A program made the translations under genes and the position numbers. The notes under the pieces were generated by a model, which did not search any database, was not told the DNA's origin, and saw nothing but the letters and a program-made list of their open reading frames with translations. From an uncultured Clostridia bacterium (GTDB lineage Bacteria > Bacillota > Clostridia > Christensenellales > Borkfalkiaceae), in NCBI GenBank assembly GCA_934271245.1, contig CAKQQY010000016.1:1-37019 (forward strand): a DNA stretch of 37,019 nt. The letters are read 5' to 3'. Positions 24,073 through 32,032 of the stretch are shown one piece after another (the stretch's first letter is position 1; every line of letters starts with the position of its first letter).

Positions 24073-27000
24073 CTATTTTGCGCCGTGTTTTTTCTTTATA
24101 AACGCTACGGCGAAAACCGCGGCAAGCGTTAAAATTAAGTCCGCTACGCCGACTGCCGCTCCGCAACCGTCTTTTCCGTCTTCGGGTTTTTCATCGCCGC
24201 CGTTGTTTTTGTTAACCTTTTCTGCCGTAACGGAAAAATTAAGTTCTTCGCCGGCGTCTTCGCTCTTTACCACGTAAACGTATTCGCCGTTTTCTTCAGC
24301 GAGTTCTATGCCGTTTAAAGTTACTTTCTTTATTTCGTAACCTTTATTGTTTTTTATGACGATTCTCGTTCCCACGGCTACTTTCCCGACGTCGGATATA
24401 TTTGCGCCGCCCAAAACCACGCACTTAAAAGACACTTCCGCCGACGTAAGTTTTACGGTTACCGCGATTTTAAGTTCTTTTTCTATATCTTCGTCGGTTA
24501 CGGTATAGAAGTATTTGCCGTCTTTTGCCGTTAGCGGCGTTCCGTTAAGCGTTATCGATGCTATTTCGTACCCGTCCGATACGCTTATTTCTACCGTAGT
24601 TCCGACGGAAAGTTTGCCCGTTTCAGAAACTTCGATACCGCGCATATCGTTACATTCGACGGTTACGTTTGCTTTGGTTTCTTTGAGCGTTACGTTTATA
24701 ACCGTTTTTTCTTCCGTTATTTCGTAAACGTATTTACCGTTCGTAGCGTCGATTTTATTTCCGTTTATCGTCACTTCGGATATTATATAGCCTTCGTTTG
24801 CCGATACGGTTATTTTATCGCCGATATAGTACCCTTTGCCTTCGCCGACGATTTTAACTCCACCGCCGTACGTCTGGTTTATCGTTATTTCCGTCTGTTC
24901 GTACCCCGAAGCGGTCACCGAATTCTTTACCGCACCCGCCGCGTAAGAAACGGGATTATAAATCTTTTCAAAAGCTCCGTCGTCTTTTACAACGTATATC
25001 GAACCGATAATAAATCCGTCTTTCCACGACGAGTCGGCAGAAAGGTCCTTTCCGTGAAGTATACGGAACAGGTATACGCTGTCTATTCTGCCGCAATCGG
25101 TTTTCGGATTTTCCGTTTCGTTATAATCGCCCTGATACCCGAGCATCATATTCCACGGAAGAATCACCGTTCCGTCGGCTTTTTCGGGCAGATAAAAATA
25201 TCCGTTATTCTGATAATAAAGTTTTTCTGCTCTTCCGTCTTTATGAACGAAGTTTATATAGTAGTCGGTGTCTTCGTAAGTTTTTTCTCTCGCCGTGCCG
25301 ATTTCCATATTGTTGAAAGTAACGGCGAAAAGTTTGAACGGAAGTTTGTTTTCCGATAAGTTAACGACCCTTAACGCTACGCCCAAAGTTCCGCTCGTGT
25401 CGGTTAAATTCACGTTGCGAAGCCTTATCCACTGATTGGTTTTCGGGTTGGTTCCGACGATTTTCAGCCCGTCTTTATAATATTCGGCGTTGGCTTTTTT
25501 TACCCCTTCGTAGTACGTTCCGCCTTCATCGAACAGTTCGGATTTTAACGTAGTCTTTTTTATCAAGTCGTTTTCTTCGGAAGAAGAAATAACGGCCGCG
25601 TTTTCAAAGGTAACGCTCTTTAATTGCTTTTCCACGATTAAGTTAAATTCGGTATTGCCGCTAAGCGGATTATCGAACACTACGTTGTTTCTTAACCCTT
25701 TCCACTTCGTTTGGGCGGTAGCGGTAAAAGGAAGGTAAACCTTTCCTTTGAATCCCGTGGGGATAGTCTGCCCCGACCAGAAAGCGGTTCCGTTATCGGG
25801 TACGAGCAACGCGCTGCCTTTTCCGTTCGCTTTCGATTCGTTTTCGCCGTTTACCGCGCGAAGGGTAAAATCGTAAGCGTACCCGTCGGAATTATCCGTT
25901 TCGAAAACTATGCCCGTTTTATCGGTAACGTCGAACGTTCCGAGATTATATTCGTTTTCGTTCATCTCGGCGGTAAACGTAAGCGTTTTCCCTTTGTCGT
26001 CGGGGGTTACGACGTATTTATAGTTGCCGTCTTCGTCTTTATTCAGTTCGGCGCCGTTTAAATACATTTTGTTTATCGAGTATCCGTACTGAGCGGTAAA
26101 ATAAACGTTTTCCCCCCTGAAACAGTATCCGCGGTTATAAATATTTATGTCGCTTGCGGAAGTTATAACGCCTTTCGTATTCGGCGCGATTATAGTCGCC
26201 GCGTTTCTGATTTTTCCGCCGACGGAATTACTCGTAACGTTTCTCTGTCCGTATTTGGTAACGCACGGAGAATAATTTTCCGCAGGTTTATTTATTTCGG
26301 TAAAGGTATAATCTTCGTTGACGGAATATATCGAGCCGACGAAAAATCCGTCTTCCCACGCTTTATAATTATCCGAATTCGTAAGACGGAAGTTAAAATG
26401 GTTTACGTTGTTTATTCTTCCGTTGACTTCGCCGCTTTCGGGAGTAAATCCGTTAAAAGTATAGTACCCCGTATAGTTAAGAATCATATTCCAGGGGAGA
26501 ATCAGAACGCCGTCCGCATTCGCCGGGATATGCAGATAACTTCCGCTCGAAGTGTTCGGATTGAAGTTTTCTTTATTGTATATCCTTTCGGTACTGCCGT
26601 CTTTATTTACGAAGGTAAGATAAAAATCGTCGGTAGGATAATCGTACCATCTGCTCGTAGTGTATTCGGTAGCCGTTTCGTCCATCAGAAAAAGTTGAAG
26701 CCTTAACAGTTCCGAAGACGTGTTTTTGAACCTGAACGCCACGCCGTAAGTACCTTCGGTAGACGACATGTTTACGTCGAGAAATCTTATCCAGGTCTTT
26801 TGCGAATAACCTTTAACGTATAAACCGTCTTTATAATTTTCCGAAAGCAACGGTTTTACCGTTTCGGCGTATTCCCCGCCCGTTTCGAACATTTCGGTTT
26901 TTAACGTTGTTAACGCAAGCAGTTCCGTTTCTTCTTTTTCCGAAACGGTTTTTGCGGTTAAAAGCGAAGTTACGTTTTCGCTTTGGCTTATCGCGGTAAA

Positions 27001-27423
27001 ATTCATATTACCGTACACGCCGCCGTCAAACACCTTGTTATATCTTTTATATTGCCACTGTTTTACGCCGGTGGAACAAAACGGAACGTAAACCCTTCCC
27101 GTAAAGTTTTCGGGTATCGTTTGTTTCGCCCAGACGGCGGGTTTTCCGTCGGGTATAAGCAAAACGCTTCCGCTATTATCCGCAGTGACCGTCGTATCGG
27201 GATTTTCCGCTTTTATAACGAAGTCGAACGCCGCTTTATCCGCGTTGTTTACGTCTATTACCATACCCGTGTTTTCGCCGACGGAAATCATACCGAAGTT
27301 TTTCTCGTTATCGGCGGAAGCGACAACGTCGTCGGCAAAAGCCGAAGTTATTCCGATTGCCGAACACGTTATCGCGACAACCGAAAGGAACAGCGCGGCT
27401 AAAAGATTTTTCTTGTTTTTCAT
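24073..27423 (-). CDS. Secreted anchored protein with duplicated 330-residue modules and C-terminal repeats
   Basis: A signal peptide (AFADDVV, cleavage near residue 30) precedes module A (about 44-378) and module B (about 493-824), a clear internal duplication. Matching segments are LLIPDGKPAVWAKQTIPENF with LLVPDNGTAFWSGQTIPTGF, ILPWNMILNYTGYY with ILPWNMMLGYQGDY, and WEDGFFVGSIYSVNEDYTF with WKDGFIIGSIYVVKDDGAF. A small repeat (about 395-490) separates them, and three more follow (about 845-915, 918-992, 995-1070; GYEI..VTLNG..L pattern). The C-terminus has DGCGAAVG (Cys1087), a hydrophobic helix and KKKHGAK. The modules may be carbohydrate-binding beta-sandwiches; no catalytic motif is apparent. 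It follows the binding lipoprotein gene by 13 bp, so a surface glycan-capture role is the best guess. Confidence 0.75.
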   Translation of the reverse strand: MKNKKNLLAALFLSVVAITCSAIGITSAFADDVVASADNEKNFGMISVGENTGMVIDVNNADKAAFDFVIKAENPDTTVTADNSGSVLLIPDGKPAVWAKQTIPENFTGRVYVPFCSTGVKQWQYKRYNKVFDGGVYGNMNFTAISQSENVTSLLTAKTVSEKEETELLALTTLKTEMFETGGEYAETVKPLLSENYKDGLYVKGYSQKTWIRFLDVNMSSTEGTYGVAFRFKNTSSELLRLQLFLMDETATEYTTSRWYDYPTDDFYLTFVNKDGSTERIYNKENFNPNTSSGSYLHIPANADGVLILPWNMILNYTGYYTFNGFTPESGEVNGRINNVNHFNFRLTNSDNYKAWEDGFFVGSIYSVNEDYTFTEINKPAENYSPCVTKYGQRNVTSNSVGGKIRNAATIIAPNTKGVITSASDINIYNRGYCFRGENVYFTAQYGYSINKMYLNGAELNKDEDGNYKYVVTPDDKGKTLTFTAEMNENEYNLGTFDVTDKTGIVFETDNSDGYAYDFTLRAVNGENESKANGKGSALLVPDNGTAFWSGQTIPTGFKGKVYLPFTATAQTKWKGLRNNVVFDNPLSGNTEFNLIVEKQLKSVTFENAAVISSSEENDLIKKTTLKSELFDEGGTYYEGVKKANAEYYKDGLKIVGTNPKTNQWIRLRNVNLTDTSGTLGVALRVVNLSENKLPFKLFAVTFNNMEIGTAREKTYEDTDYYINFVHKDGRAEKLYYQNNGYFYLPEKADGTVILPWNMMLGYQGDYNETENPKTDCGRIDSVYLFRILHGKDLSADSSWKDGFIIGSIYVVKDDGAFEKIYNPVSYAAGAVKNSVTASGYEQTEITINQTYGGGVKIVGEGKGYYIGDKITVSANEGYIISEVTINGNKIDATNGKYVYEITEEKTVINVTLKETKANVTVECNDMRGIEVSETGKLSVGTTVEISVSDGYEIASITLNGTPLTAKDGKYFYTVTDEDIEKELKIAVTVKLTSAEVSFKCVVLGGANISDVGKVAVGTRIVIKNNKGYEIKKVTLNGIELAEENGEYVYVVKSEDAGEELNFSVTAEKVNKNNGGDEKPEDGKDGCGAAVGVADLILTLAAVFAVAFIKKKHGAK

Positions 27424-27436
27424 ATATTCACCTTTA

Positions 27437-29275
27437 TCAGTCGATAGGTATTATCGGGTTGACGAACAAGTCGCCGTGAACGCCGTCCGTCATAAGAAGA
27501 TTGCCGTCCGAATCCTTAAACACTCTCGTAAAACTTTCAAGATAAGTAGGCCACAAACGGGTAACGCCTTTCTTTGTTTTAAGTTTTTGGAACAACTCTT
27601 CGTATCTTGCGTCGAGTTTACCTAAACCCGCGGTGTTCATCATCGCAATTACCCCGTCGTATCTCTTTTTAACGTCGTTTTTGCCGCAAGTTATCAAAGA
27701 AGCGACGTTATTATTCCACACAGATTCTACTTGGTTTGAAAGCATAAGCGAGTCTTTATCGAGCGCGACCGAACCGAGTTCGGTAAAGTTTTTATAGGGG
27801 TATGCAAGTCTGTCGAGTTTGCCGTTGTAATCGCGTTTTCTCGTTTCGTTTTTACCCCAAGTGTTGGTGGGGTTAGTCGCTTCGTAAAAGGAAGTTCTTT
27901 CCATAAGCCAGAAGAAACGGATACCGTACTTCGTCCACTCTTCGCCCCAGTCTTTTCTGTAAGAAACCCACTCGTCGTTATATTTCAAGCGCAAAGGATT
28001 ATCCCCTTCCGTATCGTAATTCCAGACCTTACCTTCTTCGCCGAAAGATATAAGCCTTTGCCCTTCGTCCGACCATAAAAAGTCAAACAATTTGATTACT
28101 AAATCGGGACGGGAACAGGAAGTGGTTATCATATTGAACCAACTGCCGTAAGTTTCTTTGGAACGAAGAACAGGCTCTTCGCCCGCGCCGTTGGTAATGA
28201 TTAAAGGCGTATAATCTATGTTTACGTTATAACCGGAAAAGATACGGTAATTCTTAAACGAACCGTTGGTTACGCCGCCGATAAACGCAATCGATTGTCT
28301 GTTGGACATTATCGTTGCGGTTTCCGTTTTGGTATCGGTGAAACTCTGTTCGGGTATCAGCCCGTCGTTATAAAGGTCGTTGAGATACTCTATCGCTTCG
28401 TAATATCTGTCCGTCGTTCTTCTGTCTACGTATTTGCCGTCTTCCGTTTCGTAAGGAGCGGCAAAGTATTCCGCCATAGTCTGTATTCCGTCTGCGCCGG
28501 CAACGGTCAGTCCGCGAAGGTTTTTCACCTGCGTGATTCCGTCTATCGTCTGAGCCGAGCCTTTGGTGTAATTGAAAGTTTCGTACAGTTCTTTAAGCAT
28601 TGCCTTAAAGCCCGACTTCGTGGCGATATCCTTTTCCTGTATTTCGGGATGGTTTTTAACGTACCATTCGTACATATCCTTTCTTACTACCATATAGTAG
28701 TCCGTAGGCGCGGAAATTTTATCGGCTTCCGATTCCGACCACGAACCGTACGGCAACCAGAAAAGATTATCCCCTGCGGAAGTGTAAAAATCGTAAATAT
28801 CTTTCTGGTTATTCCGAAGTCTTCTGTTCAGCGACGGCGCCCAACGTTTTGCGAGTTCGTTTATGGGATATACCATATTTTCCGCTATCATAAGTTTTGC
28901 GACGCTGGAAATTCTTTTTACCGAAACGACGTCGGGAGTGTTATCGTTACTGATAAGCGCGGATAAAAACTGTTCGGGGTCGTCGCCGCCGGCCACGAAT
29001 CTTACGTTTACGCCCGTTTTTTCTTTGACGATTTTCGTTACGCCGAGATTATTCCATTCGATAACCGCGCTGGGGTCGTCGTAAACGTACCAGGTTATAG
29101 CGGCGGAATCGTCTTTACCGACGTAATTCCAACTGTCGCCTTCTTCGGGCGTAGTCGCGTAATCGGGATAGGTAAATCCTTCCGGGTCGTTGCCTCCGCA
29201 CCCGACGAACAAACCGACGGAACCTACGAATATCGCCGCCGTCATAAGCAAACTTAAGATTCTTCTTTTTCTCAT
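27437..29275 (-). CDS. LplA-type ABC transporter substrate-binding lipoprotein
   Basis: The 612-residue protein has a lipobox (LFVGC, Cys26) and the large extracellular solute-binding fold of the LplA/YtcQ group, longer than the family 1 protein at 19983. Typical elements are DPSAVIEWNNLGVTKIVKEKTGV, PDVVSVKRISSVAKL, LNDLYNDGLIPEQSF and LFDFLWSDEGQRLISFGEEG. This group transports complex oligosaccharides such as pectin- or N-glycan-derived fragments, together with LplB/LplC permeases. Both permease genes lie immediately upstream (20-bp gap), with the 1116-residue surface protein downstream. No ATPase is present. The ligand is unknown but should be the product of the surface sialidase-fold enzyme of the same operon. 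Confidence 0.88.
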   Translation of the reverse strand: MRKRRILSLLMTAAIFVGSVGLFVGCGGNDPEGFTYPDYATTPEEGDSWNYVGKDDSAAITWYVYDDPSAVIEWNNLGVTKIVKEKTGVNVRFVAGGDDPEQFLSALISNDNTPDVVSVKRISSVAKLMIAENMVYPINELAKRWAPSLNRRLRNNQKDIYDFYTSAGDNLFWLPYGSWSESEADKISAPTDYYMVVRKDMYEWYVKNHPEIQEKDIATKSGFKAMLKELYETFNYTKGSAQTIDGITQVKNLRGLTVAGADGIQTMAEYFAAPYETEDGKYVDRRTTDRYYEAIEYLNDLYNDGLIPEQSFTDTKTETATIMSNRQSIAFIGGVTNGSFKNYRIFSGYNVNIDYTPLIITNGAGEEPVLRSKETYGSWFNMITTSCSRPDLVIKLFDFLWSDEGQRLISFGEEGKVWNYDTEGDNPLRLKYNDEWVSYRKDWGEEWTKYGIRFFWLMERTSFYEATNPTNTWGKNETRKRDYNGKLDRLAYPYKNFTELGSVALDKDSLMLSNQVESVWNNNVASLITCGKNDVKKRYDGVIAMMNTAGLGKLDARYEELFQKLKTKKGVTRLWPTYLESFTRVFKDSDGNLLMTDGVHGDLFVNPIIPID

Positions 29276-29295
29276 AACATTTTCTCCTTTTAATA

Positions 29296-30207
29296 TCAGC
29301 CTTTAAGCGATCCGAGCATAAACCCTTTCGCAAATTGTTTTCCGAGTATCGGGTAAATTACCGTAACGGGCAGAACGCTTATAACGATTGCCGCGAACGA
29401 TATAGTCTGCCCCGTAAGATTTTCCATATCTTCGGGCGACAGCGTAGTGTTTCCTTCCACCGTCGTCGCGCTCAGAAGATTTTTTACCACGTACTGTATC
29501 GAATATAAATCGGGATTCGTAACGTAGTACATAGAATCGAAGTAATTGTTCCAGTGCGCTACCACCTGCCACATAGCGACCGTCGCTATAACCGGTTTAC
29601 AAAGGGGCAGTATAAGCGAAAACGCTATGCGGAATTCCCCCGCGCCGTCGATAATCGCCGCTTCGCGCATTTCTTCGGGGATAGATTTTAGAAAGGACGT
29701 AAACACCAGCATATCGTATACGCTGAACAAACACGGTATAACGTACACCCAGAATGTGTTCATAAGCCCCGTTAAGTTAAGAACGAGATAATACGGAATA
29801 AATCCGCCGCCGAAAAACATCGTAAACAACATAAACGGCGTATAAAATTTCTTAAAACGAAGGTATGGTCTGCTCATCGCGTGGGCGACCATAAAGGTCA
29901 CTATTATATGTCCGCTCGTTGCGAGAACGACTCTGCCTATGGTTACCAAAAAACCTTTCCATATGGCGTGGTAAGACAAAACGTATTTATAGTTTGTCAG
30001 CGACCACACTCTCGGGAAAAAGTATACGCCGCCCGCGGCGTAGTCTTTACCGAGATTGAAACTGCCGACGACTACGTACCATATCGGGAAAAAGGTTAAA
30101 AACACAAACAGCAAAAAGAATATTATTATAAGATAATCGCACACCGTAAGCGTTTTAAGTTTTTTTAATATCGGGTTTTCGGATTTTAACTTTATTTCGT
30201 TCGTCAT
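29296..30207 (-). CDS. LplC/YtcP-type sugar ABC transporter permease
   Basis: The 303-residue membrane protein has six predicted helices (the first at about 25-47) and the EAA loop MREAAIIDGAGEFRIAFSLILPLCKPV. The N-terminal pattern and the GKQFAKGFMLGSLKG end are typical of the LplC/YtcP group. Its ATG (30207-30205) overlaps the TGA of the upstream permease in an ATGA junction, so the two subunits are translationally coupled. It forms the membrane channel with the LplB-type permease and receives substrate from the lipoprotein encoded 20 bp downstream. Confidence 0.88.
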   Translation of the reverse strand: MTNEIKLKSENPILKKLKTLTVCDYLIIIFFLLFVFLTFFPIWYVVVGSFNLGKDYAAGGVYFFPRVWSLTNYKYVLSYHAIWKGFLVTIGRVVLATSGHIIVTFMVAHAMSRPYLRFKKFYTPFMLFTMFFGGGFIPYYLVLNLTGLMNTFWVYVIPCLFSVYDMLVFTSFLKSIPEEMREAAIIDGAGEFRIAFSLILPLCKPVIATVAMWQVVAHWNNYFDSMYYVTNPDLYSIQYVVKNLLSATTVEGNTTLSPEDMENLTGQTISFAAIVISVLPVTVIYPILGKQFAKGFMLGSLKG

Positions 30208-31154
30208 ATTATTCCCCTTCCCGTGAATTTTTTGGAAATCGTGTTGCTCGTAAGCATAAGCGTTATCGATACTATCGACTTAAATAAACCTATCGCCGTT
30301 GCGTAAGAATATCTGTGCCAGCCCAAGCCGTAGTTTAAAACGTAAGTGTCTATAACTTCGCTCTTCGATAAATTCAGCGAGTTCTGGAACATAAGTATCT
30401 GTTCCGTGCCGTTATTCAAAAGAGAACTTACGTTCAGCAGTAAAAACAAGGTTATAGTCTGCGCAATGCTCGGCAAGGTGATATACAGCATTAACTGCCC
30501 CCTGTTCGCGCCGTCGATTTTCGCCGCTTCGTAAAGTTCTGCGGGGATTCCCGCGATGGCGGCAAGATAAATAATACTGCCCCAGCCTATACCCTTTATC
30601 GTGTTGGAAATAATTATTATCGCCCAGAAATACTGCGGTTCGCCGACGAAGTTTATCGGTCTTTCGATTACGCCCGTATTTACTAAAACGCCGTTTATAA
30701 CGCCGTTATCGGCGTTTATAAGCGCAAGCACTAATCCGCCGTACGCCGCCCACGATAAAAAGTGCGGAAGGTACGTTATGAACTGAACGGTGGTTTTAAA
30801 CCACTTTACGCGGAGTTCGTTTATTAAAAGCGCGAAAATTATAGGAAGCGGAAAGTTAATAAGAAGGGATATAACGTTTAAGCCGATTGTGTTTAACAGT
30901 ATATTCCAGAAGTTTACGTCGTTAAAGAACGCTTTGAAATTGTTAAACCCGACGAATTCGAACTTTGCGACTGCTTTCCAGATATTAAGCGTGTTATCCG
31001 CGTCGATAAATGCAAGCACCAACCCGAACATCGCGAGATAATTGAACACTATAAGGAATATCACCCCGAACGATACCATTATCTGCAATTCGGTATCGCG
31101 CGTCGTCCACTTTTTTCTCTTTTTTACGTTTGTGATTTTATAAGTTTCTTCCAT
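30204..31154 (-). CDS. LplB/YteP-type sugar ABC transporter permease
   Basis: The 316-residue membrane protein carries the EAA loop LYEAAKIDGANRGQLMLYITLPSI and the LplB/YteP C-terminal hallmark (SSLLNNGTEQILMFQNSLNL, then VIDTYVLNYGL). The first helix is at about residues 27-50. It is the MalF-side partner of the permease at 29296-30207, with which it overlaps by four bases. It lies 8 bp downstream of the nucleoside-hydrolase-like gene, which ties that enzyme firmly to the transported substrate. Confidence 0.88.
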   Translation of the reverse strand: MEETYKITNVKKRKKWTTRDTELQIMVSFGVIFLIVFNYLAMFGLVLAFIDADNTLNIWKAVAKFEFVGFNNFKAFFNDVNFWNILLNTIGLNVISLLINFPLPIIFALLINELRVKWFKTTVQFITYLPHFLSWAAYGGLVLALINADNGVINGVLVNTGVIERPINFVGEPQYFWAIIIISNTIKGIGWGSIIYLAAIAGIPAELYEAAKIDGANRGQLMLYITLPSIAQTITLFLLLNVSSLLNNGTEQILMFQNSLNLSKSEVIDTYVLNYGLGWHRYSYATAIGLFKSIVSITLMLTSNTISKKFTGRGII

Positions 31155-31162
31155 TAAAACAC

Positions 31163-32032
31163 CTATTTTAAGTACCTTTCGAGATACTCTTTTAACAGCC
31201 TTTTATCTTCTTTACTTTTATACAGAAAGCAATTACCCTTTTCGTCTTTACCGAATATGGTTTTACCGTCGTCCGTCACCGTTACCGACGCCCTTTCCTT
31301 TTCGAAAAGTTCGTCGCCGAGTACCGCAACCGCGCAAGTGACGGGGTCCCAACTGTCCCTGTTTTTATTCTTTCCGCCGTACCAGAAATTTACGCACTCG
31401 CCGGCAGGGTTGTCGCCGTAAACAAGCGTTTCGCCAGTAAGAACGCCTTCCCCCAATTCCCACGGGAAAAGGTTTACGGGTACTTCTTTATAATCGAAAA
31501 AGCGTTTGGCGGCGGATATGTCCGCTTCGATATTGTATTCCGCCATATCGAGTTCGCTTCCGCCCATCACGAAAAATTCTTTTACACTTTCTTTTACGAG
31601 CCTTTCGCCGTCAAGCGAAGAGTATTCGTCCGCTCCGCTGTTTAATAAAGCGGCAAGATTAGTCAGCGGACCTATCGCTATAACGGTAACTTTTTCTTTC
31701 GATTCGGAAAGTGTTTTCCTTAAAAGTTTAACGCTTTCGCCGTCGGGAAGGTCGGAAAACCCGTAACGTTTTTTTATGTGTTCGGAATAGGCGCGTTTTT
31801 TGCAACCTCTTACGTTTCCGCCCGCCCCTACCGGTACGCCGCCGTTTTTATAATAATCGTTTATCGCCCGTACCGTCGAACAGCCGCCGTCGAAATTTAT
31901 AGCAAGAGTTACAAGTAAAAGGCTGCATTTTCCCGCGTTTATCAGGTTGTTAATAAGCGCAAGGGCGACGGCGTCGTCGCAATCTCCGCCTATATCGGTA
32001 TCGAGTATTATCTTCTTTTTTTCCTGAAACAT
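31163..32032 (-). CDS. Nucleoside-hydrolase-like protein with an altered active site
   Basis: I choose the start at 32032 (MFQEKKKIIL): GGAG lies 7 bases upstream and the family N-terminus fits, whereas the frame from 32113 adds 27 unrelated residues. The 289-residue product has the calcium-binding aspartates DTDIGGDCDD (Asp11, Asp13, Asp19, Asp20), GPLTNLAALL, FVMGGSELD and AEYNIEADISAAKRFF. At the position of the usual HDP it has WDP (Trp228, Asp229; sequence RDSWDPVT), so the active-site histidine that protonates or orders the leaving group is absent. It overlaps the end of the sialidase-fold gene by 25 bp and precedes two permease genes. Likely a cytoplasmic glycosidase on a ribofuranosyl-like or other N-/O-glycosidic substrate of this pathway. 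Confidence 0.82.
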   Translation of the reverse strand: MFQEKKKIILDTDIGGDCDDAVALALINNLINAGKCSLLLVTLAINFDGGCSTVRAINDYYKNGGVPVGAGGNVRGCKKRAYSEHIKKRYGFSDLPDGESVKLLRKTLSESKEKVTVIAIGPLTNLAALLNSGADEYSSLDGERLVKESVKEFFVMGGSELDMAEYNIEADISAAKRFFDYKEVPVNLFPWELGEGVLTGETLVYGDNPAGECVNFWYGGKNKNRDSWDPVTCAVAVLGDELFEKERASVTVTDDGKTIFGKDEKGNCFLYKSKEDKRLLKEYLERYLK

